DNA of 64,000 nucleotides from Rhipicephalus microplus. Its lineage: Eukaryota > Arthropoda > Arachnida > Ixodida > Ixodidae. The stretch spans positions 161,368,553 through 161,432,552 of the forward strand of contig NC_134700.1 of NCBI RefSeq assembly GCF_043290135.1. The letters run 5' to 3'. Below, piece after piece: positions 46,427 through 57,882 of this stretch; position 1 is the first letter of the stretch; each line of letters starts with the position of its first letter. Under the pieces are notes generated by a model. The model did not search any database, was not told the DNA's origin, and saw only the letters and a list, made by a program, of their open reading frames with translations. Both the position numbers and the translations under genes were made by a program.

Positions 46427-46640
46427 CATGGTGGTCGAATGATCATGGCGCTCGACGGCTGACCCGAAATTCCCGGCATCGAACCCCGGCCGTGGTGGCT
46501 ACGTTTTGATGGAAGCAAAATGCTGGTGGCTCATAAAACTTTATTTAGAGGCGCGTTAGGAAACCCCAGATGCGTGAAATTTCCGTAGCCGTCTACTGCG
46601 GCGTCCATCGAAGTCGTATTGTGGTTTAAGGATGTCATAC
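46427..46640 (+). mobile_element. tRNA-derived SINE, Ruka-like body
   Basis: A decayed head (GGTGGTCGAATGATCATGG) and a good B box (GCATCGAACCCCGG) are followed by GATGGAAGCAAAATGC, AACCCCAGATGCGTGAAATT and CTACTGCGGCGTCCATCGAA, the usual order of the Ruka body but with many changes. It ends about 135 bp before the LINE monomer array. Confidence 0.6.
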
Positions 46641-46774
46641 CTGGACAGTTATGCTAATACATGGTACGCTGCTAAAGAAGTAATGACGGTATAGAGAAGT
46701 AGCCCAGAAAATAACAATGCTTGATTAATTCACTTCTATCAGCGGAGCAGTTCAAACGTGAGGTTCCACAGTGA

Positions 46775-47870
46775 AGTCCGGCAGCGGTGCACAAAGCGAT
46801 CAGACGGCAAAAATACATCTGCAATTCTTTGCAGGAAATTTCCACGTGTACGCTTCGGTTGGACGCTACGGCAAAACTACCCTTCATCGACGTATGGCCC
46901 GCAACGCATCGAGAACCGGCATCTTGACGCTGCTGGCCTGATTGCTGGAACAAGATAACACGGAGTCGGCGCAGAAGGCTGTCAGCTGATCCTCGGCTGG
47001 CTTTATAAGCGCTGAGATTCTCGTCTCCCACACAGTCCGGCAGCGGTGCACAAAGCGATCAGACGGCAAAAATACATCTGCAATTCTTTGCAGGAAATTT
47101 CCACGTGTACGCTTCGGTTGGACGCTACGGCAAAACTACCCTTCATCGACGTATGGCCCGCAACGCATCGAGAACCGGCATCTTGACGCTGCTGGCCTGA
47201 TTGCTGGAACAAGATAACACGGAGTCGGCGCAGAAGGCTGTCAGCTGATCCTCGGCTGGCTTTATAAGCGCTGAGATTCTCGTCTCCCACACAGTCCGGC
47301 AGCGGTGCACAAAGCGATCAGACGGCAAAAATACATCTGCAATTCTTTGCAGGAAATTTCCACGTGTACGCTTCGGTTGGACGCTACGGCAAAACTACCC
47401 TTCATCGACGTATGGCCCGCAACGCATCGAGAACCGGCATCTTGACGCTGCTGGCCTGATTGCTGGAACAAGATAACACGGAGTCGGCGCAGAAGGCTGT
47501 CAGCTGATCCTCGGCTGGCTTTATAAGCGCTGAGATTCTCGTCTCCCACACAGTCCGGCAGCGGTGCACAAAGCGATCAGACGGCAAAAATACATCTGCA
47601 ATTCTTTGCAGGAAATTTCCACGTGTACGCTTCGGTTGGACGCTACGGCAAAACTACCCTTCATCGACGTATGGCCCGCAACGCATCGAGAACCGGCATC
47701 TTGACGCTGCTGGCCTGATTGCTGGAACAAGATAACACGGAGTCGGCGCAGAAGGCTGTCAGCTGATCCTCGGCTGGCTTTATAAGCGCTGAGATTCTCG
47801 TCTCCCACACAGTCCGGCAGCGGTGCACAAAGCGATCAGACGGCAAAAATACATCTGCAATTCTTTGCAG
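46775..47870 (+). repeat. Tandem 259-bp monomers forming the LINE 5' region
   Basis: Copies start at 46775, 47034, 47293, 47552 and 47811 (the last only 60 bp). Period is exactly 259 bp with no differences noticed. Each full unit ends with GGCTTTATAAGCGCTGAG, i.e. a TATA box (47002, 47261, 47520, 47779), and the next unit begins about 31 bp later with AGTCCGGCAGCGG. The minus-strand 61-97-codon frames across the array repeat identically and have no motif. Confidence 0.95.
47002..47040 (+). promoter_or_regulatory. Monomer core promoter (TATA and predicted start), repeated every 259 bp
   Basis: TTTATAAG at 47002-47009 is followed about 31 bp on by CACACAGTCC, which fits an initiator. Equivalent sites recur at 47261, 47520 and 47779. 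The predicted start coincides with the unit boundary and with the 5' end of the whole array. Confidence 0.55.
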
Positions 47871-47968
47871 GTAAGAAAGAGGTATCCCTCGACTACTTTC
47901 CTTGCTTTTTGCACTGCTGCCGGACAAACATTTTTTTTTCTTTGTACTTGTCAAGTGAAGTTCCTATC

Positions 47969-48661
47969 ATGAGTAAGGGTGACAAGAAAGAAATCGCAAC
48001 GTTAATCTCTGATTTTCAACGGGAAATACGTGCCGAGATAAGGTCACTAAAAGAAAGCCTGAAATTTTGCTGCGATACATGCGATGAAGTAAAGAAAATA
48101 GGAACCGATATCAGGGCACTAAGAGCGGAAGTAAAAGAACTGGTTTCTCAGAACGAAAAACTAAAAGCCGAGAATCATCGGCTTGAAAAGAAAGTTGAAG
48201 AACTTGAGCAATATCAAAGAAGTAACAATCTTGAGATAAAGGGTGCACCAGAGGAACTTGACTCAACTATCGTCGTGAAAAAGATAGGTGAGCTTGTGGG
48301 CGAGCCAATATCTGACAGTGACATCGACATCTGTCACAGGGTGTCGACGGCAAAAAGGAATGAACGGAACATCGTTGTCCGGCTCGTCTCGCGCAACAAA
48401 CGTAATGCGGTGCTCGCAAAAGCAAAGAAACAAAGGATCCTTTCTAGTCACCTCGATTACGAGGGAGCGGAAAGCGTTATTTATGTTAACGAGCACCTGA
48501 CGCGACAGAACAAGCAGCTTCTTGGCGCAGTCATAGCAAAAAAGAAATCTGCAAAATGGAAATTCGTATGGTCTAGTGGAGGAAAAATTCTTGCGCGCAA
48601 AGATGAAACGTCAGATGTAATCCGGATAACAAGCCCAATTGATTTAGGTCTTATTAAGTAA
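47969..48661 (+). CDS. LINE ORF1p: coiled coil with RRM-like and C-terminal nucleic-acid-binding region
   Basis: 230 aa, intact. Residues about 15-90 form a heptad-rich coiled coil (RAEVKELVSQNEKLKAENHR), expected to trimerise. Residues about 84-165 (QYQRSNNLEIKGAPEE, NIVVRLVSRNKRNAVL) match the RRM-like core of transposase_22/L1-ORF1-type proteins. Residues about 170-225 (YVNEHLTRQNKQLLG, WKFVWSSGGKILARKDETS) match the C-terminal domain shared with baculovirus FP-like proteins in many arthropod LINE ORF1s. It should coat the element RNA in a cytoplasmic RNP. The start at 47969 is the first ATG; the frame extends upstream without another. ORF2 starts 42 bp after the stop. Confidence 0.85.
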   Translation: MSKGDKKEIATLISDFQREIRAEIRSLKESLKFCCDTCDEVKKIGTDIRALRAEVKELVSQNEKLKAENHRLEKKVEELEQYQRSNNLEIKGAPEELDSTIVVKKIGELVGEPISDSDIDICHRVSTAKRNERNIVVRLVSRNKRNAVLAKAKKQRILSSHLDYEGAESVIYVNEHLTRQNKQLLGAVIAKKKSAKWKFVWSSGGKILARKDETSDVIRITSPIDLGLIK

Positions 48662-48703
48662 AGAAAGGGGAAAGGGGAAGGACTCTTATCTCCAGAGTTC
48701 ACC

Positions 48704-51537
48704 ATGTCTACTATAGAAACAACAATACCAATAATTAATGATGCCTCCTTTACCATACTACATCAAAATATAAGAAGTATTAGGAACAAGCATGAAGCAT
48801 TTGATGTCTTTATGAGTTCTCTTCACGTGGACATCGATGCAATATTGTTTACAGAGACATGGCTGTGTAATACTGACATGTCTCCTCAGTTCACTAACTA
48901 TAATATAGCACGCTTGGATCGCGCAGGAAGAGGTGGAGGGTTGGCTATATACCTGCGGCAGCGATATTGTTTTCAAATGCTTGATGATCTTTCTGTGAGT
49001 AATGGTGACATAGAGTGCCTAGCAATAGAAACAAATTCTTTTGTACTTGCCGTGGTGTATAGACCCCCAACTGGATATAAGAGGCATTTTCTCAGTCATA
49101 TGGAAAACCTCATGCATTGTTTTAATGAGATAAAAAACCATATTTTATCATGGGTGATGTAAATATTAATATGATGAGTGAAGAGCTGTACGCGCTTGAC
49201 TTGAAAAACCTTGTAGCATCATATGGATGTCGGAATGCCATTATATATCCAACCCGTATTACTCACAATAGTTCCACGTCACTTGACGTCTGTATAACAA
49301 GCCTAAATAGCTGCGATTGCACCTCGGGCATACTGTGCTCAGACCTAAGTGACCACCTACCTATCTACATTTCTACACAAAACCTGCAGCATAAAATTAA
49401 ATGTCCAAATATCGCGCGGTATAGATATATTGATGACAAATCACTGCTTAAGTTTACCGAATTAATTGAACGTGCTGACTGGTCACCTGTGTATGTGCAA
49501 TGCAATCCAGATAGCGCATATAATACTTTCCTAGCTATTTTCCTTGAGTGCTACGATATTGCTTTCCCGATACAACAGATCAGAACACGAAAGGGTAAGA
49601 ACAGAAAACCATGGATAAACAGTGACCTCCTGAAACGAATCAAGCAGAAAAACGCGCTTTTTCACAGGTTTCTTGCTACTAGAGATATTGCAATATTGCG
49701 TGAATTCAAGCGATTCCGCAACAAACTAAATAGTGACACTAGGAAGGCTAAACTTGCCTATTATGAAGCCACCTTCTCACGTATAAAATCAGAACCGGCA
49801 AAAATATGGAAACAAGTTATTTCCTTAACTGGGAGAACAGCAACGTCAAATGCACCTAAACAAGTAAAAGTCAACAATATCATTCTGGAGGGTAAGGAAC
49901 TGGCGAACGCAATTAACCAATACTTTGTAAATGTGGCTGTTTGTGATGAAGACTCAACACAATATGAAGATGAAACAAGTAGTTGCATGAACTCTCTCGT
50001 ACTACACGAAGTATTACCCGAGGAAGTCTACCGATATATAAAAGAACTAAAGACAAATGTTGCGAGTGGTTATGATGACGTAAGGGTGGCTCCAGTTAAG
50101 GCTGTCGCATCTATACTTAGCCCCGTATTAGCATATCTGGTAAATTATTCCTTTCTTATTGGAATCTTTCCAACAAAACTTAAGGTGGCCAAAGTTACAC
50201 CCATTCATAAAGGTGGCAACACTACTGAATTAACAAACTATCATCCGATATCCGTATTACCTGTATTCTCAAAAATTTATGAAAAATGTATAAATACGCG
50301 CCTTATGAAATATCTTGAGAAGTACAATATCTTATCACCGCATCAATATGGTTTTCGCAAAAATAAAACCACGGAAGAGGCACTAATTGATGTAAAAAGC
50401 CGCATAATAGAAAATATTGAAAATAAAATGTTCACGTTAGGTGTCTTCCTTGACTTGCGTAAAGCGTTCGATTCTGTTGACCATAATATCTTACTGTTGA
50501 AATTAAGCCGCTATGGCATTCGTGGAATAGTCTCTGACTTATTTAAAAGCTATTTATCATCCAGACAACAATTTGTTAGCATAGACAGTAAAAAGTCAGA
50601 CTATGTAAGCGTAAAGAAAGGAGTTCCGCAGGGGTCCATTTTAGGCCCCGTGCTTTTCCTTTTATATATAAATGATATTACAGAGGTTCAGTATACACCC
50701 GAAATTAAAATGTTCGCTGACGACACAAGTATATTTTTCACAGGCTCCACCATTCAGGAAGTAGAAGCTTCGACAAATGTATATCTCTCGAAACTTTCAG
50801 GCTGGCTAACAAAAAACAAACTAAAATTAAACACACAAAAAACAAAATTTATTATGTTCAGGCCCATTAACAAGCACATCAGTGATAATATAGTAATCTT
50901 GTTTGACAATCAGCGACTCGAACAAGTCAGCACACAAAAATTCCTTGGAGTCTGGTTTCATGAGCACTTAACATGGACACCGCACGTAAATAGTCTCTTG
51001 GTAGATCTAGCTCGTTCTGTAGGGTGCTTGAGTAAAATTGCTTTCCTCCTCCCTTCATGGTTATGTAAATCATTATATTATAGCATGTTTTACTCCAAAC
51101 TTCTATACGGAATGCTTGTATGGGGAACAACAACTAAGACCAATTACGATCGAATATTAATCTTGCAAAAGCGCGCGCTCCGTGTAATAGAAAAATATAA
51201 AGGTCACCCCAAGGACTTAGACACTCAGCCGCTTTTTCTTAAACATGGAATTCTATCTGCTAGGAAAGTATATAATCTTAAACTGATGCAACACATCCAC
51301 AAACATAAACTACAGGATTCCTTTCCACGCACTGTATCAACAACATATGGCTTCAGAAATTCTACCCGCAAAACTAAGAAAACACGCACGAACTATGGCA
51401 AGCAGGCTATTGATTATAAGATCATACAATTGCTAAACCTTCACGAATCGAATATAGACTTTACTCTGAAAACCAAACAATTTAAATGTCATCATAAATC
51501 CTTTCTTCTTTTGACTAAAGACATAGTAGATCCATAG
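48704..51537 (+). pseudogene. LINE ORF2: apurinic-like endonuclease and reverse transcriptase, one frameshift
   Basis: First part 48704-49162, second part continuing to 51537 in the next frame. The shift lies near 49140-49150, inside the endonuclease. Endonuclease motifs are present: LHQNIRS, ILFTETWL (catalytic Glu), MGDVNIN and LSDHLPIY (catalytic Asp-His). Reverse transcriptase motifs are complete: ISVLPVFSKIYEKC, GVFLDLRKAFDSVDH (motif A, 50440-50480), KKGVPQGSILGPVLFLLYIN (motif B), MFADDTSIFF (motif C, 50710-50740), then FLGVWFHEHLTW and a His/Lys-rich C-terminus. No RNase H domain. The ADD active site and GVPQGSILGP are typical of the CR1/L2/Jockey group. Apart from the shift the element looks competent. 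Non-LTR elements insert by target-primed reverse transcription. Confidence 0.88.
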
Positions 51538-51877
51538 GCTTTTATATTTAGGAATACTTGTATACTGAGTTGATTTTTTTCTTACTATGAACAATGATAC
51601 TTAAACAGAATCGTTTGATACCAAAATTGTTTCCTGTTTATGTAAAACATATTCTGAATGTATATCATGTAGAAATAAGCTGTGTAACTAAATAAGATAT
51701 GTATAATGTCACTTATTTGTATATGTATGTTACTGATGTGTGAATATGTGTAATATGGCACTGATGCAGACTGTATCAGGAGGTCAAGACCTCGTCAGGC
51801 TATTTAGCCTTTAGTCTTTGCCTCCCGCAGGGAAGTTTTTGTATTTTTTTTCCTGCAAATAAACTTCAAACTTCAAA

Positions 51878-52851
51878 GTGCTCATAGAATCCCTGCGTGC
51901 ACGTGTCACTGAAAGCGTATAACGTGCCAACCAGCTCTTGGCACAGCCGTGCATACAGCACAGCAAGGGGGTAGGATAGAAAAGGGAGTCAAACGAGAAA
52001 AGAAAGGAGGTGGTAAAGTTGGTATGTCTCACTGAAAGTGGCTACGTACCTAGTAGCTCCTAGCTTAGGAGAGCCAAGCATTTAGTGTCTGAAAAGAACA
52101 TGAGCGTGAGGAATGATGCGAGGATCATAAAAGTAGCAGGAGAGGATGAGCAGGGCGTACTTATGTATATTGTAGCGCGTCACATGGTGTGGAAAGGCAA
52201 GTGAACAGGTGAAGGAGGTAAATTTGAGGCAATGGTAAAGCATAGCATATCATCGTTTAATGTAGTGCACTGCCACTTCAACTTTTGCTGTATTGTGGTC
52301 TCACCCACAATAACTGCTAGCTACGCTGCTCGGATTTGGCTGCATCGCAATGTTCGGGAAACTTCTCGGCTTTTGAGACCACTTACAGAATACGCGCTGA
52401 ATGCGAAAATTGAAGTTTATTGCAGTTCGTCCGAGCTCCAGTGATAAAGCAGGAAAGCTCGATGTGGGATGTACAAAAAAACAGCGGATTCCCGAGGCGA
52501 TCCGTTCATCGACAGCCGGTGCTCGGTTCGCCACTATCAGTGTATTCCTTGTGTATCACTCCAGTTTGACTTTCCGTTTTCCGGCCGCAAGTTCGGCCGA
52601 GCAAAGAGCTCCATCTTAGAAGCATCACCTGCTTCTTTTGTCAACGCCATGACCACGTGATCGTAGTACACCAAGAAGTTTCGAAAAAGACAGTTTGGTT
52701 AAAGGCAGATAAATGAGCGTGCAAAAAGGTAATCATAATAAAGTGCTGCTACGTACGAGAAACCGAAAGAAGTCGAACGAGGAAAATGAGGTGGGCGAAC
52801 GCCTCCAACTTTGTTCTCTTCAGCCTAGGCACCACCTTTGCGTAGATGCCT
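51878..52851. other. No gene seen
   Basis: Unique-looking DNA between the LINE and the next ACGG element. No coding motif, RNA gene or clear repeat is recognised. Confidence 0.45.
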
Positions 52852-53165
52852 ATTTTTTAGGGGCGAGGCTCCTTAAGGTGTGGGTCATGTGTTTCCTTTG
52901 TGTGGTAGCCACCTCTTGTTTTAGTCCTTGGAATGTCTGCTGGATGGCGGTAGTTTTATATGATGAATATATGATCAAAAGATGCGAGGTGGCGGTACTT
53001 GGATTGTTCACTATATGGACGGACAGGCACACGGATGGACGGACATGGACATGGACGGATGGACGGACACGGCCAACGGATGATTCACAATCTGATAAAT
53101 TCCTTTGAATGTTTGCCCCCCCCCCCCCTCATCATCATTCTTTTCGTGGATATGCTGCGATTGTT
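52852..53165 (+). mobile_element. ACGG-minisatellite dispersed element, copy C
   Basis: TTTTTAGGGGCGAGGCTCCTT begins a head running through TTAGTCCTTGGAATGTCTGC, GGATGGCGGTAG and GATGCGAGGTGGCGG. About 65 bp of (GGAC/GGAT)-type repeat (53018-53083) follows, then a 14-base C run (near 53116) and the tail CGTGGATATGCTGCGA. The order matches copies A and B; the repeat is shorter and the tail is altered by the C run. Confidence 0.62.
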
Positions 53166-55284
53166 TTTTTGTTTCTTCAACGAGCTTATACATTAGTAAG
53201 TCCGCTGGCTGAACACCGCACGTGATTTTGTCCCTTCCATTGTTGCCGCAGTGAACAGCGACGCACCTCAATGTTACCATTAGACTGGACGTAACTCTTC
53301 GTCACCAAGACTTCCGCGAATCGGATACTGCTTCGACAAGATGAAACCTGAGACATGGACTGAGATGTCAATCCGCACTGTGCCGAGAAAATCTTCGCGG
53401 TGTTGTCTACAAACAAGGCGAAACACGTCACCCAGCTTTTTTTGTGGAGATGTGCAGGGGAATAGCTAAAAGACTTTCTTGGGCTATAGTCAACTGATTT
53501 ATTGAAAAGAAAGTTGCACCCTGCGTAATTTCAAACGCATGCGCGTCACATAAATGATCACCGCAAACAAATGACGTAAGACCTTCAGTTACGAAGATTT
53601 GTAAAAGAGAGCTATTACCTGTAATACACCCCTTAGCTCTGATGAGACATAATCAAACTGGTCAATGTTTACATGTCTGAGTAATGGAGAATATAGCATA
53701 AAAATAAGCACAACAATGTTCTACGACTACACTTGCTCTCGCACTGCAAGTTCCTCACTGCCAGGGTTCTTGCTAAATGTCGAAACGGCTTGCTATAGAA
53801 TATTCGAAAGCTCATCGCATGAATATAAAGGGCGACACGTGTCAGTGGCCAGTCTTTAAATTTACGTCATCACAATTTGCCATAGGTTGGCGAGCTCTCT
53901 CATGAGTCGGTTCACTCAAACTAAGTTCGAGCCGCGAGGCTGAGTCTGAGCGAGTACTAATTTTATGAGTCTGAGTATGATTGAAGAAACTTCTTGTGCG
54001 CGTGAGTCCGAGTGAGGCCGGCTGGGGAAACTTTTCGTGAGTCTGAGTGAGTACAAAGCTCAAAATAAATTTTATGAGAGAATTTTAGAACTCCACAAGT
54101 TAGGCCGACCTATGCAATTAGCACTTTTTAAACAACTAATAATTAAAGGTTTTATATTACTTTTTACGGTGATTATCAATGCGACCCTCCAACAGGTGCT
54201 TGAAGTTACCTAGAGTTCAATATTCCTTTTAATAGATCAATTCTTGGTTGGCACCTATCCTGTCTTTGATTACCCTCGTTCCTGTGGGTCTGTGTCCACG
54301 ATTTTTTAAATGTGAAATGACATTCAAGCATAGCAAAATCTAATTTCAGGTGAGCGTTTCGAGACAATCACAGCTTCCTCGTGACTGCAGACTCTGGCGG
54401 TCATGAGGGTTTCTGGAGGGTACATTGCTAGATCAATTAGATTTTATTCACATAGGTTTAGGAAAGGTATTTTGGAAAATACAAGATCTTGCTTGATCAA
54501 GAATTTTACCATCTTGGCACCAATATAATTTTAGAGCACCATCAAAAAAGCTGTTCAAAACTTTTCACTTTGATTTCAACTTGGAAAAAAAAGAGGACTG
54601 CGATTCCAGATATTTTGTCAAATAATATATGTGGACAGTGACCTGTAAGTTGGAAATATATGAAGTTGGTTTGCATAGCTTGTCAATCAGGAAATGGTCA
54701 GAAATCTTGAAGTTGCCGTTGCTGATTGTGGCTGTGCCTTTTGAAGAACACATTTCAGATGAACGGAGCTTCAAAATTTTCTTTTTTGCTTGCCCATGTT
54801 AAATACACTGAGCGCATGTTTCTTAATTAGAAACTTCAAGACATCCAGCAATTGGTAGCATCAAAACACTTTGGTGTCATTTCGTGCCAGTTGGCACCCT
54901 CATCGTATATTTTTTGACAAAATGGGTCTTTTGCCCATTTTGAATAACTGTGTATCTGGAATGAGAAGAAAGGAATTATAGCTTGTTGACAAAACGTACC
55001 CTCGCGTGGTGTTAGACCTCGGATCTGTACTCTTTCGCCTGTGCGCCAGCCTACAAGCTACGGCGGCTAGTTCTATTAGAGCGGAAGGCTCTACGGCTGT
55101 GCTTAGGCCTTTCAAAATATCCGTCATATGCAGTATCATACACGTAGGCGCCAACGCCCCCCATTTTATGCCTGCTTAACTTGCTTACGGCGCACACTTC
55201 ACGTTGTATGAGTGATCTTAAATTTGTGCTACAATTATAATTTATGATGCCTACTTCTTATGGCCAGCCAGAGGAAGCGTTACT
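53166..55284. other. No supported gene; one degenerate repeat patch
   Basis: At 53895-54065 a GAGTCTGAGTGAG-like motif recurs irregularly (GAGTCTGAGCGAGTAC, GAGTCTGAGTATGA, GAGTCTGAGTGAGTAC), forming a short degenerate tandem patch. The rest is AT-rich with no motif-bearing frame. Confidence 0.45.
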
Positions 55285-55297
55285 TGATTCACTAAAT

Positions 55298-55539
55298 GGC
55301 CTCACCACGGTGGTCTAGTGGCTAAGGTACTCGGCTGTTGACACGTAGGTCGCGGGATCAAATCCCGGCTACGGCGGCTGCATTTCCGACGGAGGCAGAA
55401 ATGTTGTAGGCCTGTTTGCTCAGATTTGGGTGCACGTTAAAGAACCCCAGGTGGTCGAAATATCCGGAGACCTCCACTACGGCGTCTTTCATAATCATAT
55501 AGTGGTTTTGAGCGTTAAACCCTACATATCAATCAACCA
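55298..55539 (+). mobile_element. Ruka-like SINE, full length with 13-bp target duplication
   Basis: A box GTGGTCTAGTGGCTAAGG, B box GGGATCAAATCCC, body AAAGAACCCCAGGTGGTCGA and tail ACATATCAATCAACC. TGATTCACTAAAT flanks it at 55285-55297 and 55540-55552 without a difference. Confidence 0.87.
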
Positions 55540-55616
55540 TGATTCACTAAATAAGCAAATTCGTGAGGTGCTTGTATACCTGACTTGCCTCGGTTGTAGA
55601 GAGATCAGTTGATTAA

Positions 55617-55790
55617 TATGTGCGGTTTAACGTCTCAAAACCACCATATGATTGTGAAAGACGCCGTAGTGGAGGGCTCCGAAAATTTCGACCACCTGGT
55701 GTTCTTTAACATGCACCCAAATCTGAGCACACCGGCCTACAACATTGTCGCCTTCATCGGAAATGCGGCCGCCGCAGCCGGGAGATTCTA
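55617..55790 (-). mobile_element. Ruka-like SINE, minus, head truncated
   Basis: Reverse complement of the Ruka body: GCGGTTTAACGTCTCAAAAC, GGAGGGCTCCGAAAATTTCG, CACCCAAATCTGAGCACA, ending at GCGGCCGCCGCAGCCGGGA where the tRNA head is lost. Confidence 0.8.
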
Positions 55791-55990
55791 GAGAGGCTAT
55801 GGTGCTCGAGTGCTGCTTACCCGAAGATCTTGGAATGCTAATATCAGCCGCAGTTTCGAATTTTCGATGGAGGTGGAAATGCTTGACTTGTGTACTTAGT
55901 TTTAGGTGCATGTTTAACACAAGGTGTTCGAAATTTTTGGAGCCATCTTCTACCGCATTCCGGGGCCACTAAATCCCAACGATTATTATT
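55791..55990 (+). mobile_element. Diverged Ruka-related SINE, plus
   Basis: A decayed head (TGCTCGAGTGCTGCTTACCC) is followed by the body order GATGGAGGTGGAAATGC, TAGTTTTAGGTGCATG, GGTGTTCGAAATTTTTGGAG, much mutated. It abuts the minus-strand copy, so the two form a head-to-head pair. Confidence 0.6.
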
Positions 55991-56102
55991 ACTTTCAATG
56001 TGTATTTTCAGAAATAGTTTATCGATAATATTCCGCATCACGCCAAATCACGTCTTCGTGGCATGTAAGTGGGTTTTTGCAGGAACATCTAGATACCAAA
56101 AC

Positions 56103-56132
56103 ACGCCTACTTGCGCCTGCGCAAGTAGGCGT
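56103..56132. repeat. Perfect 14-bp-stem hairpin
   Basis: ACGCCTACTTGCGC, a 2-base loop and the exact reverse complement. It lies just upstream of the 5' end of the I-clade LINE. Confidence 0.88.
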
Positions 56133-56628
56133 TTGGTGTGTAGCGACACCACGGACCCGAGCTAACGGGGGGGTTTCGGCTCCCTCCCACGCCTAGCCGT
56201 GCGTGGCTTTGCCGTGTCCGGGGAAAAGGGGATCCTGGGGGTTGAGCTGACGCTGGGCGATTGGACCTTTAAGGCCCCCCGGCAGAGGCAACACACCCCT
56301 TTGGCCCCGGCTTCACGTAGACGGCACCCCTGGGCTGACCCACCCAGGGGAAATCGGCAGTCGCCTTTTCCTATCTCTCTCTGCCTACATCTTCGTCTTT
56401 ATCTCTCACTATCTATCTGTCCTGTCTTCTACTCTCTTTTATTTACTTCCATTTTTCCTGGCGGCAAGGGTTAACCCTGTGCAAATAGCCTACCTTGGTC
56501 TAGGCGCATTGGGCTATGGCAGTGTTGTACGGCTGACGTCTGCAAGCTTTCAGCACCTGCATACTTGCAGCGTCCCCTTGTTGGGCTCCGTGGTGGGTGG
56601 CCGCCAACGCTGCTGAACAAAATTAAGA

Positions 56629-57818
56629 CCGGCATGCATGGAGCATTCCCTCTTCTGTCTGATCGTACCGGCCTAAGCGGGTACGCACCGACGACATAAA
56701 TTTCTTCAACCAGCCAATAGAAACTTTTCCCCACTTCCACGTCATTCACTGTGAAAAAACTGAAAAGCAAGCCAGGACCGTCCTTCCTTTCCTAGTTTCT
56801 AGATGTCTTACCGAAACTCTTGGCACAGGATACAAGGTAATCAAAATGGCTAGTGGAGACCTTCTCGTCGAAATCCATGACAAAGAACAATTTAAAAAGC
56901 TAGACCGTCTTTCAGATTTCGGTGGCATACCAATAACCATAACACCACATAGATCAATGAACACAACTCGCGGAGTGGTATCTGACATGGACTTACTTGA
57001 CTTGACTGAGACTGAACTTTTGGAGGGGTGGAAGAGCCAAAATGTCACTAATGTACAGAGAATCATCATCAGACGAGATAATAAGGAAACACCGACAAAA
57101 CACTTAATACTCACGTTTGCATCCAGTAAACTACCGAAATCTATTCAAACAGGGTACACAAAGACATCTATCAGGCCGTACATACCAAACCCTCGTCGTT
57201 GCTTCCAATGCCAGAGGTATGGCCATGGCTCTAAAACCTGTCGAGGTCGCCAGACTTGTGCACAATGTGGAGTCCTAGGCCACGTGTCTGAGAACTGCAA
57301 ACAACCGCCACACTGTGTAAACTGCGAAAAAAACCATGCGGCATATTCACGCTCCTGCACATACTGAAAAAAAAGAAAAAGAAATAATTACGTTGAAGGT
57401 GAAGGAGAACATTACATTTAAGGAAGCACGGCGAAGAGTCGCTCCATTCTATGGACCTACATACGCTGATGCGGCGCGTCAGGGGACAACGCCGCACTAG
57501 CCCTCGCCACTCCTTCGGCCCGCGCATACCGAGCCGGTGGTTGAGGCACCTGCCCCCAAGGCGGTTGTAGCCCAGGCTACACCGCCTACTCTCAAACAGA
57601 GACCGGAGACTCCAGAGTACTCGGGTCTCAAGGCCTCACCTCACAAGGCGAGGCCCGAAATTCGAACTAGCAGGCCACACGTGCGGGCATCCAGTGCCTC
57701 CGAGGAGGCAATGGATACGTCGGTACCCTTGGTGCCGAAAGAGCGACGTGGCTCCTTGGAGCGTGCCAAGAAAACAAAAAAGCAGATAACAGGGCCTGGT
57801 GACGGTCCTGTTAAGTGA
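56629..57818 (+). pseudogene. I-clade LINE ORF1 (gag-like, three CCHC zinc knuckles), broken
   Basis: The likely original start is an ATG near 56629-56639 followed by GAFPLLSDRTGLSGYAPTT; a frame change near 56693 leads into the main frame (ATG at 56846). Middle region: LLVEIHDKEQFKKL and ITITPHRSMNTTRGVVSD, an RRM-like region as in gag-type ORF1s. Then come three knuckles: CFQCQRYGHGSKTC, CAQCGVLGHVSENC and CVNCEKNHAAYSRSC (57199-57358). A stop or frameshift in an A run at 57365 and an in-frame TAG at 57498 split off the Pro/Ala-rich tail, which stays open to 57818. The intact protein would bind the element RNA; this copy cannot be made whole. Confidence 0.78.
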
Positions 57819-57882
57819 ACTCAAATTCCCTGTCTAAACAGTCACTTGCTTTTCGTACACACAGCACTATTTTACATTCACC

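Larger units (their letters stand above)
46775..51877 (+). mobile_element. Nearly intact CR1/Jockey-group LINE with 5' tandem monomers (~5.1 kb)
   Basis: Order: about 4.2 copies of a 259-bp monomer (46775-47870), a 98-bp unique leader, ORF1 (47969-48661), ORF2 with endonuclease and reverse transcriptase (48704-51537), a 340-bp 3' UTR and a short 7-bp terminal repeat (ACTTCAAACTTCAAA) at about 51863-51877. No poly-A tail is present, as in CR1-group elements with short 3' terminal repeats. ORF2 has a single frameshift near 49145; ORF1 is intact. The monomers look identical to each other. A target duplication was not evident. Confidence 0.85.

Noticed and set aside
46672..47954. Repeated minus-strand frames of 61-119 codons, identical every 259 bp
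   Set aside because: They are produced by the monomer array and have no recognisable domain; the array is better explained as the LINE 5' region.
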